In this document: in pieces, positions 21,435-29,505 of the stretch
Position numbering within the stretch: the stretch's first letter is position 1
How the letters are laid out: each line of letters starts with the position of its first letter
Source of the DNA: Acidobacteriaceae bacterium dw_441
GTDB lineage: Bacteria; Acidobacteriota; Terriglobia; Terriglobales; Acidobacteriaceae
Length of the DNA stretch: 64,000 bases
Direction: 5' to 3'
NCBI GenBank assembly: GCA_018449715.1
Contig: JAAVVA010000001.1
Span: 1,736,001 to 1,800,000 of the forward strand
Program-made: the position numbers and the translations under genes
The notes under the pieces: model-generated
What the model was told of the DNA's origin: nothing
What the model saw: the letters and a program-made list of their open reading frames with translations, nothing else
Database searches by the model: none

Positions 21435-22148
21435 ATGCGGCAAGTCGCAATTGTTCCTATACTAGCGGCAACTCTGTTGATTGTTTCCGGTTGCCGGTCG
21501 AATCAGTCCGCGCAGTCTCCCCCAGCGGAGACGCAGCAGGCCGCCCTGCCGGAGGCCCCGCGCAACAACACCATCGAGCCTCCGCTCGAGCAGGACTCCC
21601 GCCCGCGCATCGTCTGCTTCGGCGACAGCCTCACCGCGGGCTACGGCACCGAGGCGGGCCAATCGTACCCGGACTTTCTCCAGGCGACGCTCGACCAGCA
21701 GGGCTATCGCTACCGCGTGGTCAATGCTGGAATCAGCGGCAACACCACGAAGGATGGAGCCGAGCGCGTAGACCGCGTCGTCGCGCTGAAGGCCGCCGTC
21801 GTCGTCGTCGAGTTCGGAGGCAATGACGGTCTGCGCGGCCTGCGTATCGAAGATACGCGAGCCAACCTCGACAAGATCGTCTCCACCCTGACGAAGAGCG
21901 GAACGCATGTCGTGCTGGCGGGCATCACGCTTCCACCGGACTACGGCCCCGACTACATCCAGCAGTTCAACCAGACCTACGAGATGCTGGCGAAGAAGTA
22001 CCACGCGCCGATGCTTCCCTTCCTTCTGAAAGGAGTCTTCGGCGCCGACGGCATGATGCAACCCGACAGCACGCACGCGACCGCTGCGGGAAACAAGATC
22101 GTCGCAGACAATGTTCTCGGGCTGATCCAGCCGTTGCTGAAGAAGTAG
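21435..22148 (+). CDS. tesA: SGNH/GDSL arylesterase lipoprotein (TesA-like)
   Basis: A lysophospholipase/arylesterase-type hydrolase of 237 residues. The lipoprotein signal ends in LIVSGC (Cys20), so it is probably anchored to a membrane facing the periplasm. SGNH blocks are visible: I FGDSLTAGYG (nucleophile Ser), II NAGISGNTT, III FGGNDGL, V PDSTHAT (Asp and His). E. coli TesA is soluble and periplasmic, so lipidation differs. It is divergent from ybbA-ybbP as in E. coli. Its stop codon abuts that of truB. Confidence 0.86.
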   Translation: MRQVAIVPILAATLLIVSGCRSNQSAQSPPAETQQAALPEAPRNNTIEPPLEQDSRPRIVCFGDSLTAGYGTEAGQSYPDFLQATLDQQGYRYRVVNAGISGNTTKDGAERVDRVVALKAAVVVVEFGGNDGLRGLRIEDTRANLDKIVSTLTKSGTHVVLAGITLPPDYGPDYIQQFNQTYEMLAKKYHAPMLPFLLKGVFGADGMMQPDSTHATAAGNKIVADNVLGLIQPLLKK

Positions 22149-23021
22149 CTAGCCGATCACAACCGTTGGCTGGATGAGCGTTCCGGCGATGCGCTTGCCG
22201 ATAGCCAGAAGGTCCGTGGGGCTGGTGAAGATCTTCACCAGCGGCGCCTGCGAGAAGTCCGGCACATTGACCTGAAGTCCGTTGCGAAGCTTCCCCGCGG
22301 TCTGCTCGTCGACGGTGACACACGGCATCTCCGGCAGCAGCGTCCGAGGATGCGGCAGGCGAGCTTCAATCTCCGCGATGCTGAGCGTCTTCAGATCATC
22401 AATGGTGATGGCATGTTGCAGCGTGAACGGTCCCGCTTGCGTCCGGCGAAGCATCGAGAGATGCGCCCCACAACCTGCAAGCTGTCCAAGCTCGTGCGCC
22501 ACGGAGCGCACGTAGCCGCCAGCCGAGACGTGGATCGTGAACGCGGTCTCGTCCCTTTCCAGCGAAAGCAACTGAAAGTCGTGGATCGTGATGCGAGCAG
22601 GCTTTACAGGAACCTCCGCCCCAGCACGAGCGAGCTTGTGAGCCGGAACACCCTGAATCTTCTTCGCCGAGTACACGGGCGGCACCTGATCGATGGGGCC
22701 ATGAAACGTCTTCGCCAGATCTCGCAACTCTTCGAGCGTGTGCGTCAGCGGCTTCGGTTCAGTCGTTGCAGCACCCTCCGCGTCAAAGGTATCCGTGGCG
22801 TAGCCGAAGCGAATACGTCCTTCGTAGCTCTTTTCTGAAGAACCGAAGAACTGCGCCAGCCGCGTGTACTTCCCCAGCAGCAGCGGCAGAACCCCGGTCG
22901 CCATCGGGTCGAGCGTTCCAAGGTGTCCAATCGATCGTTCCGCCGCAACGCGACGGACGATCGCAACCACATCGTGCGAGGTCATTCCCGCAGATTTGTC
23001 TATTACTAAAAGTCCATTCAT
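22149..23021 (-). CDS. truB: tRNA pseudouridine-55 synthase
   Basis: Converts uridine 55 of tRNAs to pseudouridine. The 290 residues begin NGLLVIDKSAGMTSHDVV. The catalytic Asp lies in HLGTLDPMATGVLPL. Other family segments are KSYEGRIRFGYATDTFDAEG, QVPPVYSAKKIQGVPAHKLAR and VSAGGYVRSVAHELG. It follows folE on the same strand by 20 nt and is probably the last gene of the hpnB-PTPS-PTPS-folE-truB run. Its 3' end abuts the convergent esterase gene with no intervening base. Confidence 0.95.
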   Translation of the reverse strand: MNGLLVIDKSAGMTSHDVVAIVRRVAAERSIGHLGTLDPMATGVLPLLLGKYTRLAQFFGSSEKSYEGRIRFGYATDTFDAEGAATTEPKPLTHTLEELRDLAKTFHGPIDQVPPVYSAKKIQGVPAHKLARAGAEVPVKPARITIHDFQLLSLERDETAFTIHVSAGGYVRSVAHELGQLAGCGAHLSMLRRTQAGPFTLQHAITIDDLKTLSIAEIEARLPHPRTLLPEMPCVTVDEQTAGKLRNGLQVNVPDFSQAPLVKIFTSPTDLLAIGKRIAGTLIQPTVVIG

Positions 23022-23041
23022 CCCACCGTCTAGTTTACCGG

Positions 23042-23650
23042 CTAAAAGCTGCTGCCGTTACGCCGGACAAGAGAAAGGAACTCGTTGCGCGTCTGAAGCT
23101 GCGTTTTGAAGACTCCCAGCATCGCCGAGGTCACCGTCAGCGAGTGCTGCTTTTCCACACCGCGCATCATCATGCAGAGATGCTGCGCCTCAAGAATCAC
23201 TGCGACTCCCTGCGGATTGATCGCCTCGGTAATCGCATCGCCAATCTGCCGCGTCAGGCGCTCCTGCACCTGCAAGCGACGGGCGAAGACATCGACCAGG
23301 CGCGGAATTTTGCTCAGCCCGATCACCTTGCCGTTCGGCACATATGCGACGTGCGCCTTGCCGAAGAAAGGCAGCTGGTGATGCTCGCACATGGAAAAGA
23401 ACTCGACGTCCTTCACGATCACCATCTCGTCGTAATCCACGTCGAACAGCGCCCCGTGCAGCACCTCGGTCACGTCCATCTTGTAACCACGCGTGAGGAA
23501 GGCCATCGCCTTCTCCATGCGCTCGGGCGTGCGCAGAAGACCGTCGCGGTTCGGGTCTTCGCCGATGCGGGTAAGAATCTCGCGGTAGAGGTCCTGGGTT
23601 GAAAAATCAGCGAGCGATGCGGGTTCGAGTGCGGTGTTGCTACGGGCCAT
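23042..23650 (-). CDS. folE: GTP cyclohydrolase I
   Basis: Opens GTP to 7,8-dihydroneopterin triphosphate, the entry to tetrahydrofolate, queuosine/7-deazaguanine and tetrahydrobiopterin. The 202 residues show the zinc site ([14 protein letters not shown] and the later [11 protein letters not shown]ys) and the substrate motif [26 protein letters not shown] 23650 has AAAGG upstream; the frame extends further without similarity. It lies 13 nt after the first PTPS paralogue, which uses its product. Confidence 0.96.
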   Translation of the reverse strand: MARSNTALEPASLADFSTQDLYREILTRIGEDPNRDGLLRTPERMEKAMAFLTRGYKMDVTEVLHGALFDVDYDEMVIVKDVEFFSMCEHHQLPFFGKAHVAYVPNGKVIGLSKIPRLVDVFARRLQVQERLTRQIGDAITEAINPQGVAVILEAQHLCMMMRGVEKQHSLTVTSAMLGVFKTQLQTRNEFLSLVRRNGSSF

Positions 23651-23663
23651 AGTTGGGCCTTTC

Positions 23664-24092
23664 TTAGAGAGTTCCTGCCGTCGGCACCTGGCCGCCAGCG
23701 CTGTCGAAGGAGTTGTTGCTCGTCTCTTCGACATGCACGCGCTCAAGATGAGCCGCGGGAAATTCCGCAAAGATGCGGTGAATCTCCATAGATAGATTCT
23801 CCGTCGTGGAGACGCGATTCTCAAAACATGCGAGCGTGTTCAGATTTGTATGGTCGAAGCGGTCAAGCAGGTTCGCCCGCGCAAAGGCGTCCAGATCGCC
23901 AAGGTTGCAAACCATCCCCGTCACCGGATCGACCGCCCCGCTGAAAGTGACCTGCACGATGTAGTTATGCCCATGACCGTGCGGATTATTGCACTTGCCG
24001 TAGACCTCGCGGTTGCGCGCAGCGTCGTAGCTCTCCGAATGCAGGCGGTGCGAGGCGCTGAAGTGATAGCGGCGTGAGAGGTAGGCTTTCAT
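23664..24092 (-). CDS. 6-pyruvoyltetrahydropterin synthase/QueD family protein, copy 1
   Basis: A 142-residue T-fold enzyme that acts on dihydroneopterin triphosphate. Zinc ligands are visible in FSASHRLH and HGHGHNY, the catalytic Cys in [11 protein letters not shown], and the substrate-binding Glu near HVEETSNN. The CNNP-x-GHGHNY pattern is closer to animal-type PTPS than to the CxxxHGH of E. coli QueD, so either a pterin or a 7-carboxy-deazaguanine product is possible. It starts inside the end of copy 2 (ATGA overlap) and lies just upstream of folE. Confidence 0.86.
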   Translation of the reverse strand: MKAYLSRRYHFSASHRLHSESYDAARNREVYGKCNNPHGHGHNYIVQVTFSGAVDPVTGMVCNLGDLDAFARANLLDRFDHTNLNTLACFENRVSTTENLSMEIHRIFAEFPAAHLERVHVEETSNNSFDSAGGQVPTAGTL

Positions 24093-24502
24093 CCCTGCTC
24101 TCCGTAAAAATCGGCAAAGAGGTCGGGCATCTCGTAGACGCGGACGCGGTGCAGCTTCGCATTCGGGATTTTGCCGTCGAGACGCCTCCAGATAGCGATG
24201 GCGATGTTCTCCGTCGTCGGAATGCTGGTGCGAAACTCGGGAACCTCGAGGTTCAGGTGGCGATGGTCGTAGACGCTAATGACCTCGTGCTCAAGGATGT
24301 CCTTCAACTGCTTGAGATCGACGACGAAGCCCGAGATGGGATCGACCTCGCCCGCCACCGTCACCTCGACGGTATAGTTATGTCCGTGGCCGTTGCGATT
24401 GGCGCACCTGCCGAAGACCCTCGAGTTTTCTTCCTCTGTCCAGTCCTCAACCCAGTAGTAGTGCGCGGAGGAGAACTCGGCTTTGCGTGTAAGAAAGATC
24501 AT
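24089..24502 (-). CDS. 6-pyruvoyltetrahydropterin synthase/QueD family protein, copy 2
   Basis: A 137-residue paralogue of the next gene. Zinc His residues are in FSSAHYYW and NGHGHNYTVEV, and the catalytic Cys is in FGRCANRNGHGH. SIPTTENIAIAIWRRL and RVRVYEMPD complete the fold. It diverges enough from copy 1 to be a separate enzyme rather than a recent duplicate. TAAACT precedes the ATG by 7 nt, and a GGAAGGG sits immediately before the ATG (too close for normal use). Which copy makes the queuosine precursor and which makes a pterin cannot be decided here. Confidence 0.85.
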   Translation of the reverse strand: MIFLTRKAEFSSAHYYWVEDWTEEENSRVFGRCANRNGHGHNYTVEVTVAGEVDPISGFVVDLKQLKDILEHEVISVYDHRHLNLEVPEFRTSIPTTENIAIAIWRRLDGKIPNAKLHRVRVYEMPDLFADFYGEQG

Positions 24503-24509
24503 CCCTTCC

Positions 24510-24515
24510 AGTTTA
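24510..24515 (-). promoter_or_regulatory. Candidate -10 element of a leaderless transcript (PTPS copy 2)
   Basis: TAAACT on the minus strand lies 7 nt before the ATG at 24502. The gene follows hpnB by only 36 nt, so this would be an internal promoter. Confidence 0.3.
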
Positions 24516-24538
24516 ACCCCCTGCGAGAATCTGCGCTC

Positions 24539-25603
24539 TCAATGCCCGGTTTTATAACTGCGGCCCTTCCACTCCACCGACCTCTTCAGGCGGTGATGCA
24601 TCGCGCTCCGCACCAGCAGGTAGCAGAAGAGAGGCACTCCCAGGATCGACAACGCGATGTCGGACGCCGGAAAGTTCGAGCGCGCCACCCGCGAATAAAA
24701 TCTCCAGAGCACCCTCACCCAGAGCAACAAAAACGCCCCCTGCTGCCAACCTCGGAAGCTCGGCAAAAACGCCAGCACGGGAAGACCGAGGACGAACAGA
24801 AGGTCGAGCGCGCGCCAGCCGGCCAATGAGAGCGGCTGCGGAAACAGCAGTGCCAGGTTCTTGGTCCAGCCCTCGATCATCTCACGCGTGGAGCGGTACA
24901 TGCGCGTCGCCAGCGCCTCCGGGGCGTAGCGGAAGCGGATCGTCCTGCGGCTGTGCTTGACCAGCCGCGCCAGGGCGACATCCTCCAGCACATCGCCCGC
25001 GACGGCGCGATGCCCTCCGACGGCGAAGTAATCCTCCCTCGCTACCAGCAGAAACTGCCCGTTCGCCGCCGCCTGACGGCTCTCAGGATCGTTGACCTTC
25101 TTCATCGAATACGTGCTCGCCAGCTCCGAAAAGACCAGCGGCATCACCGCGCGCTGCCAGAAGCCCGCCACAAGCTGACGCGGCGAGTACGAAAGCATCA
25201 CGGCGTCGTGCCGCTCTGCCTCGCGAATCGAGCGGGAAAGATCGTTCGTCTCATGCAGGGTGTCCGCGTCGGTAAACAGCAGCCACTTCCCCTGCGCGAC
25301 CTGCGCCGCAGTCCAGCAGGCATTGTTCTTGCCAGTAAACTTCCCCTCCAGCGGAGGAGCATCCAGCACCGTCACCCCGGCGTTCCGCGCAGCGAATTCT
25401 GAGGCGATGGAGCGCGTTCGGTCGCTCGAATCGTCGTTCACGACGATCAGCTCCCAGTGGCGGCCAAGCTCGAATCCCGGCTCCGACTGGCCGACAAGCG
25501 AGGCAAGGCAGCCCGGCAGGGACGCCTCCTCGTTCCGCGCCGGAACGATCACGGAAAGCTCTAACTCGTTCTTTTCGCTGTTCTGCTCCACAACCTCGCT
25601 CAC
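24539..25603 (-). CDS. Glycosyltransferase family 2, HpnB-like (hopanoid-associated)
   Basis: A membrane-associated glycosyltransferase of 354 residues. The GT-A domain is visible: LSVIVPARNEEASLP, VVNDDSSDRTR, the metal-binding FTDADT and VAGDVLEDVALAR (E-D motif). After it come two or three C-terminal membrane helices (LFVLGLPVLAFLPSF, ILGVPLFCYLLV). The order GT-A plus terminal helices matches HpnB, found in hopanoid clusters. No squalene-hopene gene is in the window, so the assignment rests on similarity only. The GTG start at 25603 has a perfect TATAAT 8 nt upstream. Confidence 0.75.
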   Translation of the reverse strand: MSEVVEQNSEKNELELSVIVPARNEEASLPGCLASLVGQSEPGFELGRHWELIVVNDDSSDRTRSIASEFAARNAGVTVLDAPPLEGKFTGKNNACWTAAQVAQGKWLLFTDADTLHETNDLSRSIREAERHDAVMLSYSPRQLVAGFWQRAVMPLVFSELASTYSMKKVNDPESRQAAANGQFLLVAREDYFAVGGHRAVAGDVLEDVALARLVKHSRRTIRFRYAPEALATRMYRSTREMIEGWTKNLALLFPQPLSLAGWRALDLLFVLGLPVLAFLPSFRGWQQGAFLLLWVRVLWRFYSRVARSNFPASDIALSILGVPLFCYLLVRSAMHHRLKRSVEWKGRSYKTGH

Positions 25604-25611
25604 GACTTCGT

Positions 25612-25617
25612 ATTATA
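25612..25617 (-). promoter_or_regulatory. Candidate -10 element before hpnB-like gene
   Basis: A consensus TATAAT on the minus strand ends 8 nt before the GTG at 25603. This spacing implies a leaderless or near-leaderless mRNA. No -35 was recognised. Confidence 0.45.
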
Positions 25618-25634
25618 GGAAGGTGGAGCGTAAA

Positions 25635-26117
25635 GTGCGGAGAGCGTGGGCAGGTCTTGTTTTACTGGCATTGACGGCGGCAGGCTGTGACCGGGGGAAA
25701 CACCCCCAGCAGGTCAACACGGTTGCGCCCGCCTTTTCCATCAGCGACGGCGAGCAGTCGGCGGATCTTTCGAAGCTGCGTGGCAAGACAGTCATCCTCA
25801 ACTTCTGGGCCTCCACATGCATTCCCTGCATCGAAGAGATTCCGTCGCTTGAAGACCTGCAGCAGCAGAGGCCGGATATCTCCGTCATCGCCATCAGCAT
25901 GGATGAGGACCAGGACTCCTACAAGCGTTTTCTGGAAAAGTACCACATCAACCTGCACACGGTCTGGGACGGCGCGCAGAAGGTCAATCCCATGTACGGC
26001 ACCTACCGCTATCCCGAGACCTACGTGATCGACAAGAACGGTATGCTGCGACGCAAGTTCATCGGGCCGCAGACATGGACCAGCCCCGAGATCATGGAGT
26101 ACCTCGCGAAGCTGTAA
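25635..26117 (+). CDS. TlpA/ResA-like thioredoxin-fold lipoprotein
   Basis: A membrane-anchored thiol-disulfide protein of 160 residues. The lipobox LTAAGC puts the lipidated Cys at 18. The thioredoxin domain carries the redox motif in NFWASTCIPCIEEIP (CIPC), the SMDEDQDSYKRFLEKY insertion typical of TlpA/ResA, and the cis-Pro region YRYPETYVID. It probably reduces exported thiol proteins such as apocytochromes. The GTG at 25635 has GGAG six bases upstream; GTG 25623 is an alternative. The gene is divergent from hpnB and nearly touches the HAD gene at its 3' end. Confidence 0.84.
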   Translation: MRRAWAGLVLLALTAAGCDRGKHPQQVNTVAPAFSISDGEQSADLSKLRGKTVILNFWASTCIPCIEEIPSLEDLQQQRPDISVIAISMDEDQDSYKRFLEKYHINLHTVWDGAQKVNPMYGTYRYPETYVIDKNGMLRRKFIGPQTWTSPEIMEYLAKL

Positions 26118-26120
26118 CTC

Positions 26121-26738
26121 CTAAGTCTGCGGGATAAACCTGCGTCCCGACTGCTTCGCGATGCGGATATCGAAGGCCCGCATTCCGGCGCGATACGCGG
26201 CTTCCAGCCCCTCGTTGGAGTCCTCGAAGACAACCACCCTCTCCGGCTTGACCTTCATGCGGCTGGCGGCTTCAAGATAGACATCCGGGGCGGGCTTCGC
26301 ACGTACAACGTCGGCGGCAGTGACGATGGTGTAGAAGAGAGGCCGCAGCCGCAGTTCGATCAGCGTGGCCTCGACGTTCTTTCGAACGCCGTTCGTCGCC
26401 ACCGCCATCGGAACCTTCCCGAACCAGTGCCGCGCAACGTCAGCAACAATGCCGACCTCCTGCACCAGGTGAAGGTTTGCGAGGTAGGACTCGTTGGTGC
26501 GATCGAAGAAGTCCTTGCGGATGATGGAATCGACCTTGAACTCCGCCTCATAGGCGTCGAGAAGATCGTCCGGGCCAAGCCCATGACGTGTGCTGTACCA
26601 TTCCGGCGTCATCGTCAGCCCAAGAGGAAGAAATGCCTGCTGAATCGAATGAAGATGAGCCCCTGCGCTGTCAACGAGGGTTCCATCGCAGTCAAAGACC
26701 AGCGCGTCGAAGGTCCCCTTTTCAAGCTTGAACGCCAT
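26121..26738 (-). CDS. HAD-superfamily hydrolase (beta-phosphoglucomutase/phosphatase-like)
   Basis: A 205-residue phosphatase or phosphomutase. HAD motif I is FDCDGTLVDSAG (nucleophile Asp), motif II is VATNG, motif III Lys is in RAKPAPDVYLEA, and motif IV is VVFEDSNEGLEAA. The cap is the small helical C1 type inserted after motif I. Location downstream of the sugar-acid operon suggests a sugar phosphate substrate, but about 117 bases and a hairpin separate them. TAGAAT lies 7 nt before the ATG. Confidence 0.85.
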   Translation of the reverse strand: MAFKLEKGTFDALVFDCDGTLVDSAGAHLHSIQQAFLPLGLTMTPEWYSTRHGLGPDDLLDAYEAEFKVDSIIRKDFFDRTNESYLANLHLVQEVGIVADVARHWFGKVPMAVATNGVRKNVEATLIELRLRPLFYTIVTAADVVRAKPAPDVYLEAASRMKVKPERVVVFEDSNEGLEAAYRAGMRAFDIRIAKQSGRRFIPQT

Positions 26739-26745
26739 TACACCT

Positions 26746-26751
26746 ATTCTA
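26746..26751 (-). promoter_or_regulatory. Candidate -10 element of a leaderless transcript (HAD gene)
   Basis: TAGAAT on the minus strand precedes the ATG at 26738 by 7 nt. Confidence 0.4.
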
Positions 26752-26761
26752 CGGGGCAGAC

Positions 26762-26784
26762 ACGGACTCCTCGTGAGAGTCCGT
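26762..26784 (-). terminator. Possible terminator after the SDR gene
   Basis: An 8-bp stem ACGGACTC/GAGTCCGT with a 7-nt loop, downstream of the SDR gene on the minus strand. It lacks a clear T-tract, so factor-independent termination is uncertain. Confidence 0.4.
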
Positions 26785-26855
26785 TCCGCAACAGTGAAAA
26801 AACAAAAGATTGTGCCGTGAATTTGTGTTGAATATCGAACGTACAGGAAGCAGCG

Positions 26856-27632
26856 TTACTGGTTCACGCCACTCGCTAGGAAGCCTCCATCGACGACAAG
26901 AATCTCGCCAGTCACAAAGGTCGCAGCATCGCTGGCGAGAAAAATCGCCGAGCCAACCAGTTCTTCCGTCTTGCCGAAGCGCCCCATGGGCGTGCGCAGT
27001 CGCAGCTCTTTTCCGCGCTCACTCTCGTCGAGCAGCTTCTGGTTGAGCGCTGTGCGGAAGACCCCCGGAGCAATCGCGTTAACGGTCACACCCTGCGCGC
27101 TCCACTCCACCGCAAGCGACTTGGTGAGCGCGCCCACCGCGGCCTTGCTGGCGGCATAGGCGGTCACTTCCTTCAGGGAGACGAAGGTGTTCAACGAGGC
27201 GATATTGACGATGCGCCCGTAACCGCGCTCCAGCATGTGCTTGCCGAAGATCTGGCAGGCGCGTAGCGTCCCGGTCACATTCGTGTCCATAATGTCGTTC
27301 CAGGTCTCTTCGGAAACGGTCAGGGTGGGCTCACGCTTGATCTTTCCCGCCGAGTTGATGAGGATATCGACCTTGCCAAACTCCTTCACCGTAGCCTCCA
27401 GCACAGCCTCCAGCGAGGCGCGATTGCTCACGTCTGAGGTAAGGCGCAGCGTGCGTCGTCCCTTGGACTCGATGGCCTGCGCAGCCTCTTCCACCTGCTC
27501 GGCGCGGCGCGAGGTGGCCACAACATCGGCCCCCGATTCAGCGAGCCCAACCGCCATCGCCAGCCCGATGCCCGAGGTTCCACCAACCACGACCGCCGTC
27601 TTGCCGGTCAGATCAAACAATGAGTGCGCCAT
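26856..27632 (-). CDS. Short-chain dehydrogenase, gluconate 5-dehydrogenase/KduD-like
   Basis: An NAD(P)-dependent oxidoreductase of 258 residues. The dinucleotide motif is VVVGGTSGIGLAMA (TGxxxGIG type with Gly in place of the first Thr). NSAG, the catalytic Ser in NIASLN, and YAASK (Tyr and Lys) follow. The C-terminal GRFGKTEELVGSAIFLAS and VVDGGF fit the KduD/IdnO branch that acts on keto-sugar acids. It is the last gene of a run with gluconokinase, UxaE and a LarA-like enzyme, so a hexonate or keto-uronate substrate is likely. A GGAGAGGAAG ribosome site precedes the ATG. Confidence 0.82.
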   Translation of the reverse strand: MAHSLFDLTGKTAVVVGGTSGIGLAMAVGLAESGADVVATSRRAEQVEEAAQAIESKGRRTLRLTSDVSNRASLEAVLEATVKEFGKVDILINSAGKIKREPTLTVSEETWNDIMDTNVTGTLRACQIFGKHMLERGYGRIVNIASLNTFVSLKEVTAYAASKAAVGALTKSLAVEWSAQGVTVNAIAPGVFRTALNQKLLDESERGKELRLRTPMGRFGKTEELVGSAIFLASDAATFVTGEILVVDGGFLASGVNQ

Positions 27633-27659
27633 TCCGTTCTTCCTCTCCTGCCCTGCTTC

Positions 27660-28163
27660 TCAGTTTGTTTTGCTTGCAGCAATCTCTTTCAGAATACGGT
27701 CTACGACTTCGTTCGGAGTCCGATCATTCACGACGCGCACCGCATCCACCGGCGGTTCCAGCGTGTTCAGCTGACTCGTCAGCAGGTTCGGATTCATGTA
27801 TTCGTGATGACGCGCCGCCAACCGTTCTGCAATCAGCCTCGGCGAGCCATCGAGCCACACGAAATGAACCACCCCCTTGGGCATCCCCTCCGAGAGCGCA
27901 TCGCGGTAGCTCTGCCTCAGCGCCGAACACGCAAGCACGCCCTTCTTCCCGTCCGCGAACCATCCGCGGATCAGGCGGTTCAGTGTCTCCAGCCAGGGCT
28001 GGCGGTCGTCATCCGTCAGCGGATGCCCCGCCGCCATCTTCTCCTTGTTGGCTGCGGAGTGGTAGTCATCGGCATCGGCGAAGATGGCCCCGACACGCTC
28101 GGCGAGCAATTCGCCAATCGTGGTTTTACCGGAGCCCGAGACACCCATCAGAACAACGATCAT
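27660..28163 (-). CDS. gntK: Gluconokinase (GntK type)
   Basis: Phosphorylates D-gluconate to 6-phosphogluconate. The 167 residues show the P-loop MGVSGSGKTT at the very N-terminus, FADADDYHSAANKEKMAAGHPLTDDDRQPWL (substrate region), CSALRQSYRD and the lid segment AARHHEYMNPNLL. Length and motifs fit the GntK/IdnK family exactly. It lies 7 nt after uxaE and 27 nt before the SDR gene on the same strand, so they are probably co-transcribed. Confidence 0.93.
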   Translation of the reverse strand: MIVVLMGVSGSGKTTIGELLAERVGAIFADADDYHSAANKEKMAAGHPLTDDDRQPWLETLNRLIRGWFADGKKGVLACSALRQSYRDALSEGMPKGVVHFVWLDGSPRLIAERLAARHHEYMNPNLLTSQLNTLEPPVDAVRVVNDRTPNEVVDRILKEIAASKTN

Positions 28164-28169
28164 CGATTC

Positions 28170-29423
28170 TTACGCTCCCAGGAAAACAGGACGGATGTGG
28201 CGCTCGAAGAGGTTTGTCGTCACGTTGCGAGCGACGATCTCCTCGTTGGCCTCAAGGGCCTTCAGATAGCGGTCGCCCATCTTCGCTGCGACCTTGAAGC
28301 CGACGTGCAGAAGCTGTCGCAGGCTGGCGTTATACGCCGGGTTGCTCTGCTCATGCCGCAGTGCGGAGACAAACTGCTCACTCGTCCAGCCATCCACCGC
28401 GTCAGGAGTCGGCAACTTCGCGGGATCAATGTCGATCACCGTGGCATAAGGAGCGCAGAGCTCCTCGCGATGACCATAGGCCTCGCGATAGACCTCCTTC
28501 GCAATCTTCAATCCATCCCCGTCCGCCTCAGCCAGCCCGATCACCTCTTCGAGCCAGGTCGTCCCCGCAGTCTTCAGGTGAACGCCCGCCCCCGTCGAGG
28601 TCAGCGCCTCGTGGATCGACTTATAGATCGAAAACTTGTCCGAACCCGAATGAACGCTGAGCTTCAGGTTCGCAGGCAGGCCGTACTTTGCGACCGCAAA
28701 GGCAATCGCCGCGATGTCCTCTCGAAACTCGCGAGCGAACTGCGCGACATCGCCTACGTAATCCACGCCTTTGTTGAAGCGGCCCGTGAACTTCGGAGCA
28801 ATCGTCTGGATCGGAATCTTCTCATCCGCGATGGCCGCAAGAATAATCAGCAGCTCCACCGGGGTCTGAGGAGCGTCCGTCTCGTCCATCGAGACCTCGG
28901 GAACAAAGTTGCCCCCACCCTTCTTCTCCACCAGAAAGCGATAGATACGTCCCGCATCCTGCACTGCCGCAAGAAACTTGTTCGCCACCGCCGTTACAAA
29001 CGCCTCATCGGTGCTGAAGGGCTCGGCGATTCCAGGGATCGTGACCGTCCCGATCAGCTCCGGATGACGCCCCACAAAGGCCTTCACATCGGCCTCAGCC
29101 GCAGGCTTACCGATCAACTCCGCAACGTCGAGCGTGAAGAAGTCGCACGGAGCCAGATACCGCTCCACCGTATTCAGGTTGATGTGGTCCGCGTCGAGGT
29201 AGTAGTCCGAGGTCCAGCCCAACTCTTTCACCGCGGCATCGGCGGCCTTCCGGGTCTGCGTCGGCTCGCTGCCGATGATATTGTGCTCGCGGTTGGACTT
29301 ATTCCAAACCGGGATGACCTCGAGACCCGCCTCCTTCGCCCGGATGCACGCGGCAAGCTGCGCCTTCGCCTGGTGGGCGAAGCGATCGCCTACCCCTATC
29401 GAAAACTTCGGAAGCTGTTTCAT
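28170..29423 (-). CDS. uxaE: Tagaturonate/fructuronate epimerase (UxaE family)
   Basis: A family first described in Thermotoga that interconverts D-tagaturonate and D-fructuronate in galacturonate catabolism. The 417 residues include KFSIGVGDRFAHQAKAQL, YYLDADHINLNTVERYL, PKFTGRFNKGVDYVGD and the family mark KLSVHSGSDKFSIYK. Metal-dependent catalysis through conserved Asp/His residues is expected. ATG 29423 or GTG 29426 may be the start. It follows the LarA-like gene after about 80 bases. No uronate isomerase or dehydratase gene lies in the window. Confidence 0.85.
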   Translation of the reverse strand: MKQLPKFSIGVGDRFAHQAKAQLAACIRAKEAGLEVIPVWNKSNREHNIIGSEPTQTRKAADAAVKELGWTSDYYLDADHINLNTVERYLAPCDFFTLDVAELIGKPAAEADVKAFVGRHPELIGTVTIPGIAEPFSTDEAFVTAVANKFLAAVQDAGRIYRFLVEKKGGGNFVPEVSMDETDAPQTPVELLIILAAIADEKIPIQTIAPKFTGRFNKGVDYVGDVAQFAREFREDIAAIAFAVAKYGLPANLKLSVHSGSDKFSIYKSIHEALTSTGAGVHLKTAGTTWLEEVIGLAEADGDGLKIAKEVYREAYGHREELCAPYATVIDIDPAKLPTPDAVDGWTSEQFVSALRHEQSNPAYNASLRQLLHVGFKVAAKMGDRYLKALEANEEIVARNVTTNLFERHIRPVFLGA

Positions 29424-29505
29424 CACACTCTCACTCGCTGGCGTTTAGTGGTCCAACCAATCGACCCCAAGCATACTCCACAGCTTCAAGAAGGCGCAAC
29501 GCACC

